Origin: CAYQJS01 sp964417895
GTDB lineage: Bacteria; Chloroflexota; UBA6077; SHYK01
Assembly (NCBI GenBank): GCA_964417895.1
Contig: CAYQJS010000005.1
Location: 1 to 64,000 of the forward strand
DNA length: 64,000 nt
Reading direction: 5' to 3'
The notes under the pieces: model-generated
What the model was told of the DNA's origin: nothing
Seen by the model: the letters and a program-made list of their open reading frames with translations, nothing else
Database searches by the model: none
Shown: one piece after another, positions 1-9,087 of the stretch
Position numbering within the stretch: the first letter of the stretch is position 1
Layout of the letters: each line of letters opens with the position of its first letter
Made by a program: the position numbers and the translations under genes

Positions 1-98
1 CGGGAGAGGGGTGGGGTGAGGGCAAACCTCGATGGCCGATGATATTAGGGTTCGGGAGGGGGCCCTCACCTAACCTCTCCCATTCCGATGGGAGAGGG
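1..98. repeat. GC-rich palindromic repeat, family 1 (CCCTCACC...CTCTCCC)
   Basis: The strand reads GGGAGAGGGGTGGGGTGAGGGC at the left and GCCCTCACCTAACCTCTCCC at 62-81, an imperfect inverted pair, followed by a second GGGAGAGGG at 90-98. The same word set recurs near 20.1, 24.5, 44.5, 45.7, 47.2, 48.4 and 48.9 kb. It lies downstream of phoU and no gene was seen in it. Confidence 0.7.
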
Positions 99-217
99 AT
101 CCGGCTGACCGCACCCGGGCGTTTGAGCGCAACCCCATGACTCACTTCCGCCGAACTGTACTAGCCGTTCTGCCGTGACAGCCTGGCGCCTGCCGTCGCT
201 AGCACCGAGGACGCTTC

Positions 218-955
218 TCAGGTTGTCTGATGCGGGCGGACATCGGGGTCGAGGTCGTGCCGCTTGACTTCATGTTTCGGCGCGCCCGCGCCGGTGGTGA
301 TGCTCTCCTGCAGGTTCCCGGTCGTGATCCAGACGGCGCGTTCGCAGATATTCGTCGCGCGATCGGCGATGCGCTCCAGGTTGTGCGCAACCCAGAGAAG
401 CCAGGTGGCGCGGTCGATCGTGCGCGGATCATTCAGCATGTAGGTGAGCAGCTCGCGATACACCTGGTCGTAGAGGGTGTCCATCTCGTCGTCTTCGTCC
501 TCAACGCGCCGGGCGGCGGCTTCGTCGCGCGCGACGAACGCGTCGAGGGCGCGGTGGAGCATGCCGGCCGCCCGGTCCGCCATGCGTGGGATGTCGATGA
601 GAGGCTTGAGTAAGGGTTGGTCGCCATGCATAAGGGCGATCTTGGCGATCCCCTCAGCATGGTCCCCCATGCGTTCCATGTCGACGATGATGTTCAGCGC
701 CGCGACGATGGTCCGCAGGTCGGAAGCCATGGGCTGCTGTGTGGCGATGAGCTGGATGGCATGCTCTTCGATCTGATAGCGCATGCGGTCCACCTCGGCA
801 TCGGCTTCGACCACGCGCCGCGCGGCGTCGTGGTCCAGCGCTTTTAGTGCCGCGATGGCGCGCCCGATCTGCTTCTCAACCATGCTGCCCATGAGGATCA
901 GCTCCTCTTGAAGCAGCTGAATCTCCCTGTCGAATCCACTTCGCGTTCGCGTCAT
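218..955 (-). CDS. phoU: Phosphate signalling complex protein PhoU
   Basis: A 245-residue protein of the usual PhoU length, made of two related three-helix bundles. The repeated metal-binding signatures are visible: VDMERMGDHAEGIA near residue 92 and NLERIADRATNICE near residue 192. PhoU is a cytoplasmic protein that restrains the PhoR kinase and Pst transporter when phosphate is sufficient. It starts 21 bases after the stop of the PhoR-like kinase gene, so the two are probably co-transcribed. No pstSCAB genes lie in the window. The last 30 or so residues are polar and probably disordered. Confidence 0.93.
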   Translation of the reverse strand: MTRTRSGFDREIQLLQEELILMGSMVEKQIGRAIAALKALDHDAARRVVEADAEVDRMRYQIEEHAIQLIATQQPMASDLRTIVAALNIIVDMERMGDHAEGIAKIALMHGDQPLLKPLIDIPRMADRAAGMLHRALDAFVARDEAAARRVEDEDDEMDTLYDQVYRELLTYMLNDPRTIDRATWLLWVAHNLERIADRATNICERAVWITTGNLQESITTGAGAPKHEVKRHDLDPDVRPHQTT

Positions 956-976
956 TTCGGCCTCGTTAATTTCCGC

Positions 977-2434
977 TTACAGCATACTCCGCCGTAGCGG
1001 CAAACTGAAGAAGAAGGTCGAACCCTTACCCTCGACGCTTTCCGCCCATATTCTCCCCCCCTGTGCCTGCACTGTGTGTTTGGCAATAGCGAGTCCGAGG
1101 CCTGTCCCCTCGGAGGTGCGGGCCCGATCTGCTTTGTAGAAGCGCTCGAAAACGCGGGGCAGGTCGTCAGCAGGTATGCCCGCGCCGGTGTCGGCCACCG
1201 AAACGACGACGTCGCCATCGCTCTGGCGGCAGCCCACGCGGACCTGACCCCCGGCCGGGGTGAACTTGATGCCGTTGTCAACCAGGTTAACGAGCGCTCG
1301 CTCGAGCCGAACGGGGTCCCCCGCCACGACGGGAAGGCCGGGCTCCGGCTCCACGATGAGGGTCACCTTCCGCTGGTCGGCGAGCGGGCGGAGGCGCTCG
1401 GCGGTACGCGCGACGAGAGCGCCGAGGTCGATCGGTTCCTGCTCGGTGGGAGCGCGCCCCGCCTCCAGGCGGGCAAGCTCCAGGAGCTCTTCCACAAGCT
1501 GCGCCAGTCGATCGCTCTCGACGAGCATGCGCTTGAGGAACCCGCGCGCGGCCTGCGGGTCCTCGAGGGCGCCAGCGTCGAGGGTCTCCGCCAGCGCCTT
1601 GAGGCCTGCGACCGGCGTGCGCAGTTCGTGGGACACGTTCGCGACGAACTCGCGTCGCACTGTATCGGCTCGGCGCAGCTCGGACACGTCCTGGAGAACC
1701 AGGAGGGCGTGGTTGCGGCCTGGAACGCCGGCCGGTAGGGGCGTGGCGAGCACCTGGACGTGCCTGGGGGGCTGGCCCAGCTCGATCAGCCGGGGGTGGG
1801 GTATTGCTCCTCGGTGGCATTCGCGCGCCGCGGAGGCCAGCTCGTAGTCGCGCGCTACGTCCACGAGGCTTCGCTCCTCCGCTTGCAATGGGGTCGTGCC
1901 CAGCAGCTCGGCGGCGGCGGCATTGATCAGGACGATCCGGCCCGTGGGGTCCACCATGATCACGCCGTCGGCCATCGTGGCGAGGATGGCTGCGAGACGG
2001 GCACGCTCGGCTTCGGTTGCAGTCAGCTGCGCCCCTAGAGCCTGGGCCATATCGTTGACGGCCGATTCGAGGTCCGCGATGCCGCTGCCATCGTCGGCAT
2101 CGAACCGGTCCGGAGCGCCGACGCGGGCGATCTGCCTGGCCCGCGTGGCGAGACTCTCCACCTCGTTGCGCACCCGGCGGACCACGAATGTGCATCCGGG
2201 CAGCGCGAGTCCAAGCGTGAGGGCGAGGGCGGCGATCACGCCGGCTATGAGCGGCGGAGCGGCTTGGCTGAGGGATGCGTCGGGCTGGGAGGCCGCCTGC
2301 CAGGCGATGAGCGCCAACTGGAATGCGCTACCTGCGACCGCCGCCGCCGCGACGACCGCAGCTATACGCCAGGCGAGGTAACCCCTGTGGCGCATCCCGT
2401 AAACCCTACGGTGGCGTCCTCTGACTGTCGCCAC
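977..2434 (-). CDS. Membrane sensor histidine kinase, PhoR-like
   Basis: 485 residues. Two hydrophobic segments (about 21-46 and 59-84) are followed by a HAMP-like linker (about 85-137), a PAS domain (about 142-250), a HisKA domain with phospho-acceptor H269 in FVANVSHELRTP, and an HATPase domain with N-box N387, DTGAGIP, and GTGLGLAIAKH. This is the PhoR domain order, and the next gene is phoU, so phosphate sensing is the likely role. No response regulator is adjacent, which is unusual for PhoR. The start used is GTG; an ATG at codon 14 (MRHRGYLAW) is an equally good start. Confident as a kinase, moderate as PhoR. Confidence 0.88.
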   Translation of the reverse strand: MATVRGRHRRVYGMRHRGYLAWRIAAVVAAAAVAGSAFQLALIAWQAASQPDASLSQAAPPLIAGVIAALALTLGLALPGCTFVVRRVRNEVESLATRARQIARVGAPDRFDADDGSGIADLESAVNDMAQALGAQLTATEAERARLAAILATMADGVIMVDPTGRIVLINAAAAELLGTTPLQAEERSLVDVARDYELASAARECHRGAIPHPRLIELGQPPRHVQVLATPLPAGVPGRNHALLVLQDVSELRRADTVRREFVANVSHELRTPVAGLKALAETLDAGALEDPQAARGFLKRMLVESDRLAQLVEELLELARLEAGRAPTEQEPIDLGALVARTAERLRPLADQRKVTLIVEPEPGLPVVAGDPVRLERALVNLVDNGIKFTPAGGQVRVGCRQSDGDVVVSVADTGAGIPADDLPRVFERFYKADRARTSEGTGLGLAIAKHTVQAQGGRIWAESVEGKGSTFFFSLPLRRSML

Positions 2435-2575
2435 AACGAGGCGTAAGTCGGAGGCACACCCATCTTAACGCGAGATGCTGGGTCGACCATATGGGCGCGA
2501 GGCCTGCAGGACATTCGCGGATGAGCTGCGGTCTGGGAAGAGGAAACATGCCAGAGCGAAGGCCGACCCCCAGGC

Positions 2576-3787
2576 TCACCGGTCGCTCCTGCTTGCGCCT
2601 TCCGGTGTGTCACCCCGCCTCGCGGCCTCGAAACGCTCGGCCGCCTCTGCAACGCCGATGCGGGCGAGCGCAACGTTCTGCTCGTGGTGAGGCGCGTGCT
2701 TCTCGTAGCTGTCGGTGCGCAGCCGGTTGGCCTGCGTAAAATGCGGACGGACCTCCTCGGCGATCAGCTCCATGCTACGCAGCGTGGCAGACCAGTTTGC
2801 CCAATCGTGCTGGAAGAGGAGGACAGCGCCGAAACCACCAAGCGCGTCCTGGACCCGACTTATCTCACGGATCGCGTCCTCCGGCGTGCCTACGATGCCG
2901 CGCTGGATATCGTTGATGTAGCCGACCGGGTCCGGCAGGCCGCGCGGGATCGGGTTCGGTGCGGGCACGATGTCGTTCGCGTAGCCGATGTACTTCTCGA
3001 GGCCGTACTCGCAGTCCTTCCAGGCCTGCTCACGCGTCTCGGCCAGGTGAATGTACATTGTGATCCGCCACGAAGCGCGATCCGGGACGTGGCCGTGCTG
3101 CGCGGCCGTCTCCTCGTAGATTCGCCAGTGCTCGGCGTGGACCTTAAGGGCAGCGTCGTCGATCCCACCGAGCACCAGCACGCCGGCTCCATAGCGTCCC
3201 GCTGCCACCACGCCAGCCGGGGAACGCACGCTGGTGATGGCGGTCTCGATGGTGGGCCGCGAGTAGCAGCCGACACCGAGGCGTGCTTCGTTGAGCTCGA
3301 ACCAGTCTGTCTTCATGGAGACCGTCTCACCCCGCAGCAGCGGCATGATCGCCTCCAGCGCCTGCTCCATGCGAGGGCGGAGATCGGCGGGGCGTAGGCC
3401 GAACATCTGAGAGTCTGATGGGAGGGCGCCGGGCCCGGCGCCGAACATGGCCCTGCCACGGGTCATGTGGTCGAGCTGGGCCATGGTCTCGGCGACGATG
3501 AAGGGGTTGTGGTAAGGAAGGGACTTGACCCCGGTGCCAAGGCGGATGTGCTTCGTCCGTTCCGCCGCGGCGGCAATGAACACTTCGGGAGTGGCGATGA
3601 TCTCGAAGCCCCCGGAGTGATGCTCGCCGATCCACGCCTCGTCGAAGCCCAGCCGGTCGAGGTATTCCATGAGCATCAGATCGCGTTGGAAAGCGTAGGT
3701 TGGGTCCAGGTTCGTGGCGTGGTGTGGGCCATGGAACAGTCCGAAACGCAGCGGTTCGCAGGTGGTCAGATCGCTCACAGGTATCAT
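2576..3787 (-). CDS. LLM-class flavin-dependent monooxygenase (luciferase-like)
   Basis: A 403-residue luciferase-like TIM-barrel enzyme. Family features visible are RFGLFHGPHH at the first strand, FDEAWIGEHHSGG with the EHH flavin/substrate motif near residue 55, IRLGTGVKSLPYHNPF, and AETMAQLDHMTRGR. Such enzymes use reduced FMN (or F420) and oxygen to oxidise small organic substrates; the substrate here cannot be read from sequence. It lies upstream of, and in the same direction as, a second unrelated-looking family member. About 45 residues after the barrel are polar and poorly conserved. Confidence 0.88.
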   Translation of the reverse strand: MIPVSDLTTCEPLRFGLFHGPHHATNLDPTYAFQRDLMLMEYLDRLGFDEAWIGEHHSGGFEIIATPEVFIAAAAERTKHIRLGTGVKSLPYHNPFIVAETMAQLDHMTRGRAMFGAGPGALPSDSQMFGLRPADLRPRMEQALEAIMPLLRGETVSMKTDWFELNEARLGVGCYSRPTIETAITSVRSPAGVVAAGRYGAGVLVLGGIDDAALKVHAEHWRIYEETAAQHGHVPDRASWRITMYIHLAETREQAWKDCEYGLEKYIGYANDIVPAPNPIPRGLPDPVGYINDIQRGIVGTPEDAIREISRVQDALGGFGAVLLFQHDWANWSATLRSMELIAEEVRPHFTQANRLRTDSYEKHAPHHEQNVALARIGVAEAAERFEAARRGDTPEGASRSDR

Positions 3788-3890
3788 CTCCGCTTCACCG
3801 TCGACGGGCCTATCTTAGCCAGGCTTGGCCTGATAGGTCCACAGGGTCGTGGATTCGCCTGCACCATATCCGATGCCAGCGACAGGCAAG

Positions 3891-4970
3891 CTAGAAAGGC
3901 TCGACGGCTCGCAGGGCGGGGATCACCTGTGTGCCGAACAGCGTGATCGAGCGCGTGAGGTCTTCGTCGCTCATGGCGCCGAAGTTCAGCTCGCACAGCA
4001 GCGTGTTGAACATGCCCTCTTCGGCAGCTCGCCGAATATTGCGCGCGACAGTCTCGGGCGATCCAACAAACACCAGGTTGCGGTCGAGCAGGTAATCGAC
4101 CTCGGTGAGGTGGCGAGCGATCTCGGCGGCGGCAAAGTCCCCGCGCCGTTCGGCGTTCTCGGCAAGCATGGGCTTCAGCACACCGTCCACCTCGCGGACG
4201 CCAAACACGCTTGAAAAGGCGTGCACGAAATGCGGCCTCGCCTTCTCGATGGCGATTTCGTCCGTCTCGTCGACGTACACCAGCGTCCAATAGCTGGTGT
4301 TCGGTTTGTCCGGGTGGCCGGCCTGCTGCCATAGGCGCAGATACTCGCGATAGCGGGGCGCAATCTCCTGCCTGGGCGCGAAAAACACGTAGCCGGTGTG
4401 AACGCCTTCGCGGGCGAGCAGCTCCAACGTCTGTGGGTCGCGCGACTCGATCCAGATCGGCGGATGCGGCTTCTGCAGCGGCCTCACCGATAGCTGGAGA
4501 TCGTGGTACTGGTGGAATTCGCCTTCAAAACTGAAGCGGCCTTCCGCGCTGAACGCCGTTTTAACGAAGGACAGCGCCTCGTGGGTGATTGCCCGCCGGT
4601 TCTGAAAGTCCGCCTTGTACGGTTCGAAGTAGTCTGGCGCGATGCCCGAGACGAGCCCCAGCTCGAGCCGGCCGCCCATCACGTTGTCGAGCACGGCCGC
4701 CTCTTCAACGATCCGCAGCGGGTCGTAGAGCGGCACGATGTAGCCCATGGGCCCGATCCGCAGGCGCTTGGTGTGGGCTGCCGCCGCGGCGCAATAGACC
4801 GACGGCGTGGGCATCAAGGCCTCGTACGGGCGAAAGTGATGCTCAACTGCGAACGCGTAGTCGAAGCCATGCTCGTCACAGAGAGCGAGCTCATCCCAAA
4901 GCTGCTGGTAGCGTTGCGCCGGCGTCATGCCGGGCTTGTTCCAGACGTGTGAGAAGTGGGCGAATTTCAT
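3891..4970 (-). CDS. LLM-class flavin-dependent monooxygenase
   Basis: 359 residues from the ATG at 4970 (MKFAHFSHVWNK). The open frame extends further upstream but that part would run into the neighbouring transpeptidase gene and has no family features. Seen are DYAFAVEHHFRPYEALMPTPSV with the EHH motif, LRIGPMGYIVPLYDPLRIVEEAAVLD, GRLELGLVSG, and the C-terminal VGSPETVARNIRRAAEEG typical of the family. It is the second of three luciferase-like oxygenases in the window. The substrate is unknown. Confidence 0.88.
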   Translation of the reverse strand: MKFAHFSHVWNKPGMTPAQRYQQLWDELALCDEHGFDYAFAVEHHFRPYEALMPTPSVYCAAAAAHTKRLRIGPMGYIVPLYDPLRIVEEAAVLDNVMGGRLELGLVSGIAPDYFEPYKADFQNRRAITHEALSFVKTAFSAEGRFSFEGEFHQYHDLQLSVRPLQKPHPPIWIESRDPQTLELLAREGVHTGYVFFAPRQEIAPRYREYLRLWQQAGHPDKPNTSYWTLVYVDETDEIAIEKARPHFVHAFSSVFGVREVDGVLKPMLAENAERRGDFAAAEIARHLTEVDYLLDRNLVFVGSPETVARNIRRAAEEGMFNTLLCELNFGAMSDEDLTRSITLFGTQVIPALRAVEPF

Positions 4971-5077
4971 GCGGGCAGTGTAGCATTGCGCCCCGATGCG
5001 CGCTCGGAGGTGCGGTGTCGGAAGCCCCGCTTCTTCGCCTGGCGACGATCGCGTGAGCTTGGCGCCAGCGGCAGCTC

Positions 5078-6370
5078 TTAGAGATGCGCGTAGATGACAG
5101 TGCCGATGGTTGCGAAGTTCCAGAAGAATTGGGAGTCGTCGTAGTTCATGCCCATGCACCCGTGGCTACCGGCGTAGCCCCAGTTGCTCCGCCAGTAGTT
5201 GTAGTGGAGGGCGGCGCCGTCGGGGGTGAAATACTGCGTGAACAGGACATCGCGCAAGTAGTAGCCGGTGGGAGCCGTCCGGGGGATACCGATCGTGGCG
5301 CTGTCCATGGTCTCGTTTTCCACGCGCCTCAGCACCCGAAACACGCCAGTCGGTGTCTGGAACGCGACGGTGCCTTTGACGGCAAGCGCGGCGTACACGG
5401 GCACGTCACCCTCGTAGGCAGTCACCAGCACGGGCTCGCTCAGATTGGCGTCGATCCAACGGCCGGGGAAGGTACGGTTGGGCAGCCTGGGGACATGCAC
5501 CCTTTCGGCGGGGACGTAGGAAGCCTGGCCAACGCGATACCACGTGCCCGCCTCACCGCGGTCCACGATGCCCTGAACGGTGACGGGCGAGTTGTGCTCG
5601 AGCCGGTCCACTGAGAAGTAGAGCTCTCTGTCGGGCCGTTCGTAGCTGTCCACACCAGATCCGACGATTCGGCCGGGTAGAGCGAGCGTCTCATCGTCGG
5701 GCGGTGGCGCCGAAAAGTAGTTCTGCGGCGGTCGCCCCACGAGGCCGAGCGCAGCTGTCTCCACGTAGGCATAGGCAGCATTCCGAGGATCAACGGTCAG
5801 CACGCGGGCTGATTCCTCGGGGCCAACGACCTCGAGGTAGCGCCACTGGGGAATGCGGTTCCAGGGGAAGGCGTCCTCGTGGGGGCTCGACCACGCCACG
5901 GCGGGCCTGTGCGTCATTGCCCACCACGGCTCGAAAGGAGGTGGAGCCAGCAGGGCTGCGAGCTCCTCGGCCGTTGGCGCGGGGATCGGCCCCACAGACG
6001 GAGCGTCCACCCAGCCCACATTGTCGGTCCGCGGATTGTAGACGTACAAGCGCCCGCTAACCTGAGGCGCCAACACGCGAAACGGCGTCCCCAACGGGGT
6101 GGGCCCAAAGGAGAGAGCGTCTGCGCCGGGGCCAGACCAGACGTCGGTGGGCGAGTGGCTTAGGACCCACCAGGGCGTGAAGCCCTGCGTGAGGACAGCA
6201 GCCACAATCTCGCCCCGGGCGGTTGGAACGGGGTTAGTCTCCTGCGCGCCGGCGGGCCATACTGCCAAAGCAGCGGCCAGGCACCCAAGGAGCACCGCGG
6301 CCCTCGAGAGGACCCCCGGACGAGGCAGCAAGCGAGCTTTCGACACCATGCGCAGGGTGGCCCTCGGCAA
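5078..6370 (-). CDS. Secreted L,D-transpeptidase (YkuD domain)
   Basis: 430 residues. A signal sequence covers about 1-42 (hydrophobic run AAVLLGCLAAALAVWPAGA). Two similar SH3-like segments follow, each beginning with PWW (about 66-118 and 148-205), then a third SH3-like region (about 235-295). The YkuD domain occupies about 300-430 with the catalytic signature H403-G-C405 in GSHGCMGMNYDD. These enzymes make 3-3 peptidoglycan crosslinks or attach proteins to the wall. An alternative start is codon 8. The repeated SH3-like N-terminus suggests wall binding. Confidence 0.87.
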   Translation of the reverse strand: MPRATLRMVSKARLLPRPGVLSRAAVLLGCLAAALAVWPAGAQETNPVPTARGEIVAAVLTQGFTPWWVLSHSPTDVWSGPGADALSFGPTPLGTPFRVLAPQVSGRLYVYNPRTDNVGWVDAPSVGPIPAPTAEELAALLAPPPFEPWWAMTHRPAVAWSSPHEDAFPWNRIPQWRYLEVVGPEESARVLTVDPRNAAYAYVETAALGLVGRPPQNYFSAPPPDDETLALPGRIVGSGVDSYERPDRELYFSVDRLEHNSPVTVQGIVDRGEAGTWYRVGQASYVPAERVHVPRLPNRTFPGRWIDANLSEPVLVTAYEGDVPVYAALAVKGTVAFQTPTGVFRVLRRVENETMDSATIGIPRTAPTGYYLRDVLFTQYFTPDGAALHYNYWRSNWGYAGSHGCMGMNYDDSQFFWNFATIGTVIYAHL

Positions 6371-6503
6371 GGACTGTGGCGGCGTTTAGTGACTGTCATC
6401 ATAGCATAGCTGGCTTCTCCCGCGCGCCCCCATTGACGGCCTTGTGATCCACCACGCCCCGTCGGGATGGGCGGCCGTGTAAGGCTCGCTCCATGAAAAT
6501 ACC

Positions 6504-6580
6504 GCTCGTCCTGAGCCTGTCGAAGGACGAGCCTGGGGGTCGGCAACCTTCGCCTCATGGTTCGACAAGCTCACCATGAG
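6504..6580. repeat. Pair of REP-like hairpins, family 2 (core TTCGACAAGCTC)
   Basis: Two hairpins lie in opposite orientation. The first has a 9 bp stem GCTCGTCCT/AGGACGAGC (6504-6512 with 6524-6532) around the loop GAGCCTGTCGA. The second has an 8 bp stem CTCATGGT/ACCATGAG (6554-6561 with 6573-6580) around TCGACAAGCTC, nearly the reverse complement of the first loop. The stems differ while the loop is conserved, as in REP-type elements. A third copy of the core is at 44440. Confidence 0.8.
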
Positions 6581-6641
6581 CGGCTTTCATGGGTTCGGGG
6601 CGGGCCGAAGGCCATGACTCCTCGGCAGAGTTGCAGCGCAG

Positions 6642-7880
6642 CTACGCTCCGAGGATGCGCGGGAGCCAGTCGCCCAGGAGATAGCCAAGGGCGCCCGCTG
6701 CCCCACCGATGCCCACTACTTCGAGGACTGAGAGGAACACGCTTCGATGGGCGGTGCGAGCCTTGGCGACCCCAACGCCCGCGAGAGCGACGAGCGTCAA
6801 GCCAATGGAAGCTGGGATGGCGGTGAGATCTCGGAGAAGGACGTATGCGACGAGAGGAATGAGCCCGCCAACGACATACGAGGCCCCCATGACGACCGCA
6901 TCCTTGCGAGGATCCAGCGCCACCTCCGTCGTGATCCCGAGCTCGCGCTCAGCCAGCACCTTCAGCGCCAGATCTCGGTCCTGCATGACCCGGTCGGCCA
7001 GGGCCTCGGCCTCCTCTAGCGAATAACCGTCGTGGCGGTACGCAGCCACCAGTTCGGCGTGCTCTTCGTCGGGGTGCGCGATCAGCTCACGACGCTCGAC
7101 GTCCAGCTCGGCCTCCTCCATTTGGCTGGCGGCGCGGGATCCGAGGTACGTCCCGGCGGCCATCGAGATGGTGCCGGCCATGGCTGACGCCACGCCGGCC
7201 AGGATTGCAATCTGCGGCTTCTGAGTTGCGGCCATCACGGTAGCGGCGATGGCGACGGTGCTGATGAGGCCATCCTGGGCCCCGAACACGACCTCGCGAA
7301 TGCGCCGCAAGCCCGCCACCCGCTCCCGCTCGCCCTGGACCTGCTCGTAGGGTACCGGTGGCGTCGCCTCGTCGCTTCTCGTTGCGGGCACGGGCGCCGG
7401 CTGTGGCGCAACTGGCGTGGTTACGATCCGTTGGCTGTTGCGCAGCTTCTCGAACGCCTGTCCGAACAGCCGGGCGTGGCGCGATTCGGCCTCGAAGGCG
7501 AGGCGGAATGCGTCGGCAGCATCGGACCGCCCTTCTGCTTCCGCCTGGCGAACCATGCGCGGGTACATGACTGACGACTCGCGCGTCTCCTCTTCGATGA
7601 CGCGGCCCAGGTTCTCACGCGTAGACTTGACTTCCCCCAGAACCCGCAAGTGGGCGAGAGCATGCGCCGTCTCGGCGCCGCTCACCTCCAGAAACACCTC
7701 GGCCACCTCGGGGTGGCCTTCCTCGAAAGCCTTCATGGCGTAGGCAACGTAAAGTCGATTGGCCTTCGCTTCTTCGGTGAACGCCAGCCAGAGGTTTCGA
7801 TTCGTGCGGCTCGCCTGCACGGCCGAGGGGTGCGCCGGGAGACCGGCGGCCGCCAGATCGTCTTCTCGTTCCTGAGCCAT
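6642..7880 (-). CDS. mbfA: Ferritin-like/VIT1 fusion, MbfA-type iron exporter
   Basis: 412 residues in two parts. The N-terminal rubrerythrin-like domain (about 28-145) carries di-iron ligands E36/E37, E70-x2-H73, E97 and E132-x2-H135. The C-terminal part (about 195-412) is a VIT1/CCC1 transporter domain beginning LRRIREVVFGAQDGLISTVAI, with membrane helices and a cytosolic EEAELDVERRELIAHPDEEHAEL segment. In MbfA the ferritin-like domain feeds ferrous iron to a membrane exporter and protects against peroxide. The domain order matches exactly. The substrate could also be manganese. Confidence 0.87.
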   Translation of the reverse strand: MAQEREDDLAAAGLPAHPSAVQASRTNRNLWLAFTEEAKANRLYVAYAMKAFEEGHPEVAEVFLEVSGAETAHALAHLRVLGEVKSTRENLGRVIEEETRESSVMYPRMVRQAEAEGRSDAADAFRLAFEAESRHARLFGQAFEKLRNSQRIVTTPVAPQPAPVPATRSDEATPPVPYEQVQGERERVAGLRRIREVVFGAQDGLISTVAIAATVMAATQKPQIAILAGVASAMAGTISMAAGTYLGSRAASQMEEAELDVERRELIAHPDEEHAELVAAYRHDGYSLEEAEALADRVMQDRDLALKVLAERELGITTEVALDPRKDAVVMGASYVVGGLIPLVAYVLLRDLTAIPASIGLTLVALAGVGVAKARTAHRSVFLSVLEVVGIGGAAGALGYLLGDWLPRILGA

Positions 7881-8030
7881 AGCATCGCCTCCTTGGGATC
7901 AATTATCGCGTCTCTCGATCATCGATTGATCCCCTCTCCCCCGCGCAGCTGTTAGAATTTTGCGCCCCCGCTATCGCCCCGGGTGTCGTCGCCTCCGTTG
8001 AGCGGCGCGCGGGCTGAAAGGAAGTCAGCG

Positions 8031-9011
8031 TTGATCGTTTCAGAGCGCCTTCGCAGGCTCACCCCTGGCGCCGCGACGCGCGAGGGCTACGGCAACGCGC
8101 TCGTCGAGCTCGGAGCGAGCAATCCCCGCGTCGTCGTGCTCGACGCGGACCTCTCCAAGTCGACCATGACGGGCCGCTTCGCAGAGAACCACCCGGACCG
8201 GTGGGTCAATGTCGGCGTGTGCGAGCAAAACTTGATCGGCATCGCGGCGGGACTCGCCTCCTGTGGGAAGATCCCCTTCGCGAGCACGTTCGCGGTCTTC
8301 GCTCCGGGCCGGTGCTTCGACCAGCTGCGCATCGTGGTTGCCCAACCGGGGGCCAACGTCAAGATCGCCGCAACGCACGCGGGGCTCACGACCGGGGCCG
8401 ACGGCAAGTCGGCGCAGGCCCTCGAGGACGTGGCCCTGGTCCGCTCGCTTCACGGCGTCGTCCTGATCGTTCCGGCTGACGAGACCGCCGCCCGCTGGGC
8501 GACTCATGCAGCTGCCGAGCATATCGGGCCGGTCTACATTCGGTTGGGCCGGGCGAAGGCCATGAAGGTGTACGATGCGTCCGACCGATTTGAGATCGGT
8601 CGCGCCGTGGAGGTCGTGGAGGGCAGCGACGTCACGATCGTCGCCAACGGAGTGATGGTGGCAGCGGCGATCCAGGCCGCCGATGAGCTGGCGGCAGACG
8701 GGGTGCAGGCTCGGGTCCTCGACATGCACACGGTGGTCCCCATCGATCGCGGAGCGATCGAGCGAGCCGCTCTGGACACGGGTGCTATCGTCGTGGCGGA
8801 GGAGCATTTTCTCGCCGGCGGCACTGGCGAGGCTGTGGCTCGTGTGCTGGCGGAGACCAGCCCGGCACCTGTCGAGTTCGTGGCAGCGCGCGACTATGGC
8901 GTAAGTGGCGAGCCCGACGAATTGCTGTCCCGCTACGGCCTCACGGCCGAAAGCATAGCAGCCGCCGCCCGTCGCGTCCTCGACCGAAAGGCGAAGGTCA
9001 AACGATTGTGA
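8031..9011 (+). CDS. Transketolase C-terminal subunit
   Basis: 326 residues from the TTG at 8031, chosen because GAAAGGAAG (8016-8024) sits six bases upstream; a GTG at 7983 would add 16 residues without family features. It contains the pyrimidine-binding domain (LDADLSKSTMTGRFAENHP, GVCEQNLIGIAAGLA with the activating Glu, HAGLTTGADGKSAQALED) and the transketolase C domain (VTIVANGVMVAAAIQAADEL, VAEEHFLAGGTGEAVARVL). Split transketolases need a separate thiamine-diphosphate-binding N-terminal subunit, normally the adjacent gene; none is next door here. Confidence 0.88.
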   Translation: MIVSERLRRLTPGAATREGYGNALVELGASNPRVVVLDADLSKSTMTGRFAENHPDRWVNVGVCEQNLIGIAAGLASCGKIPFASTFAVFAPGRCFDQLRIVVAQPGANVKIAATHAGLTTGADGKSAQALEDVALVRSLHGVVLIVPADETAARWATHAAAEHIGPVYIRLGRAKAMKVYDASDRFEIGRAVEVVEGSDVTIVANGVMVAAAIQAADELAADGVQARVLDMHTVVPIDRGAIERAALDTGAIVVAEEHFLAGGTGEAVARVLAETSPAPVEFVAARDYGVSGEPDELLSRYGLTAESIAAAARRVLDRKAKVKRL

Positions 9012-9087
9012 AAATGTTTGGCGAAGGCGAGGTGTTCGAGATCCGGACGGTCGACTCCGCTTCTGCGCTCGGAGGGGCACCGTCGAG

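Noticed and set aside
4971..5159. Upstream extension of the second monooxygenase gene
   Set aside because: It would overlap the transpeptidase gene and shows no family sequence; ATG 4970 starts at the conserved first strand.
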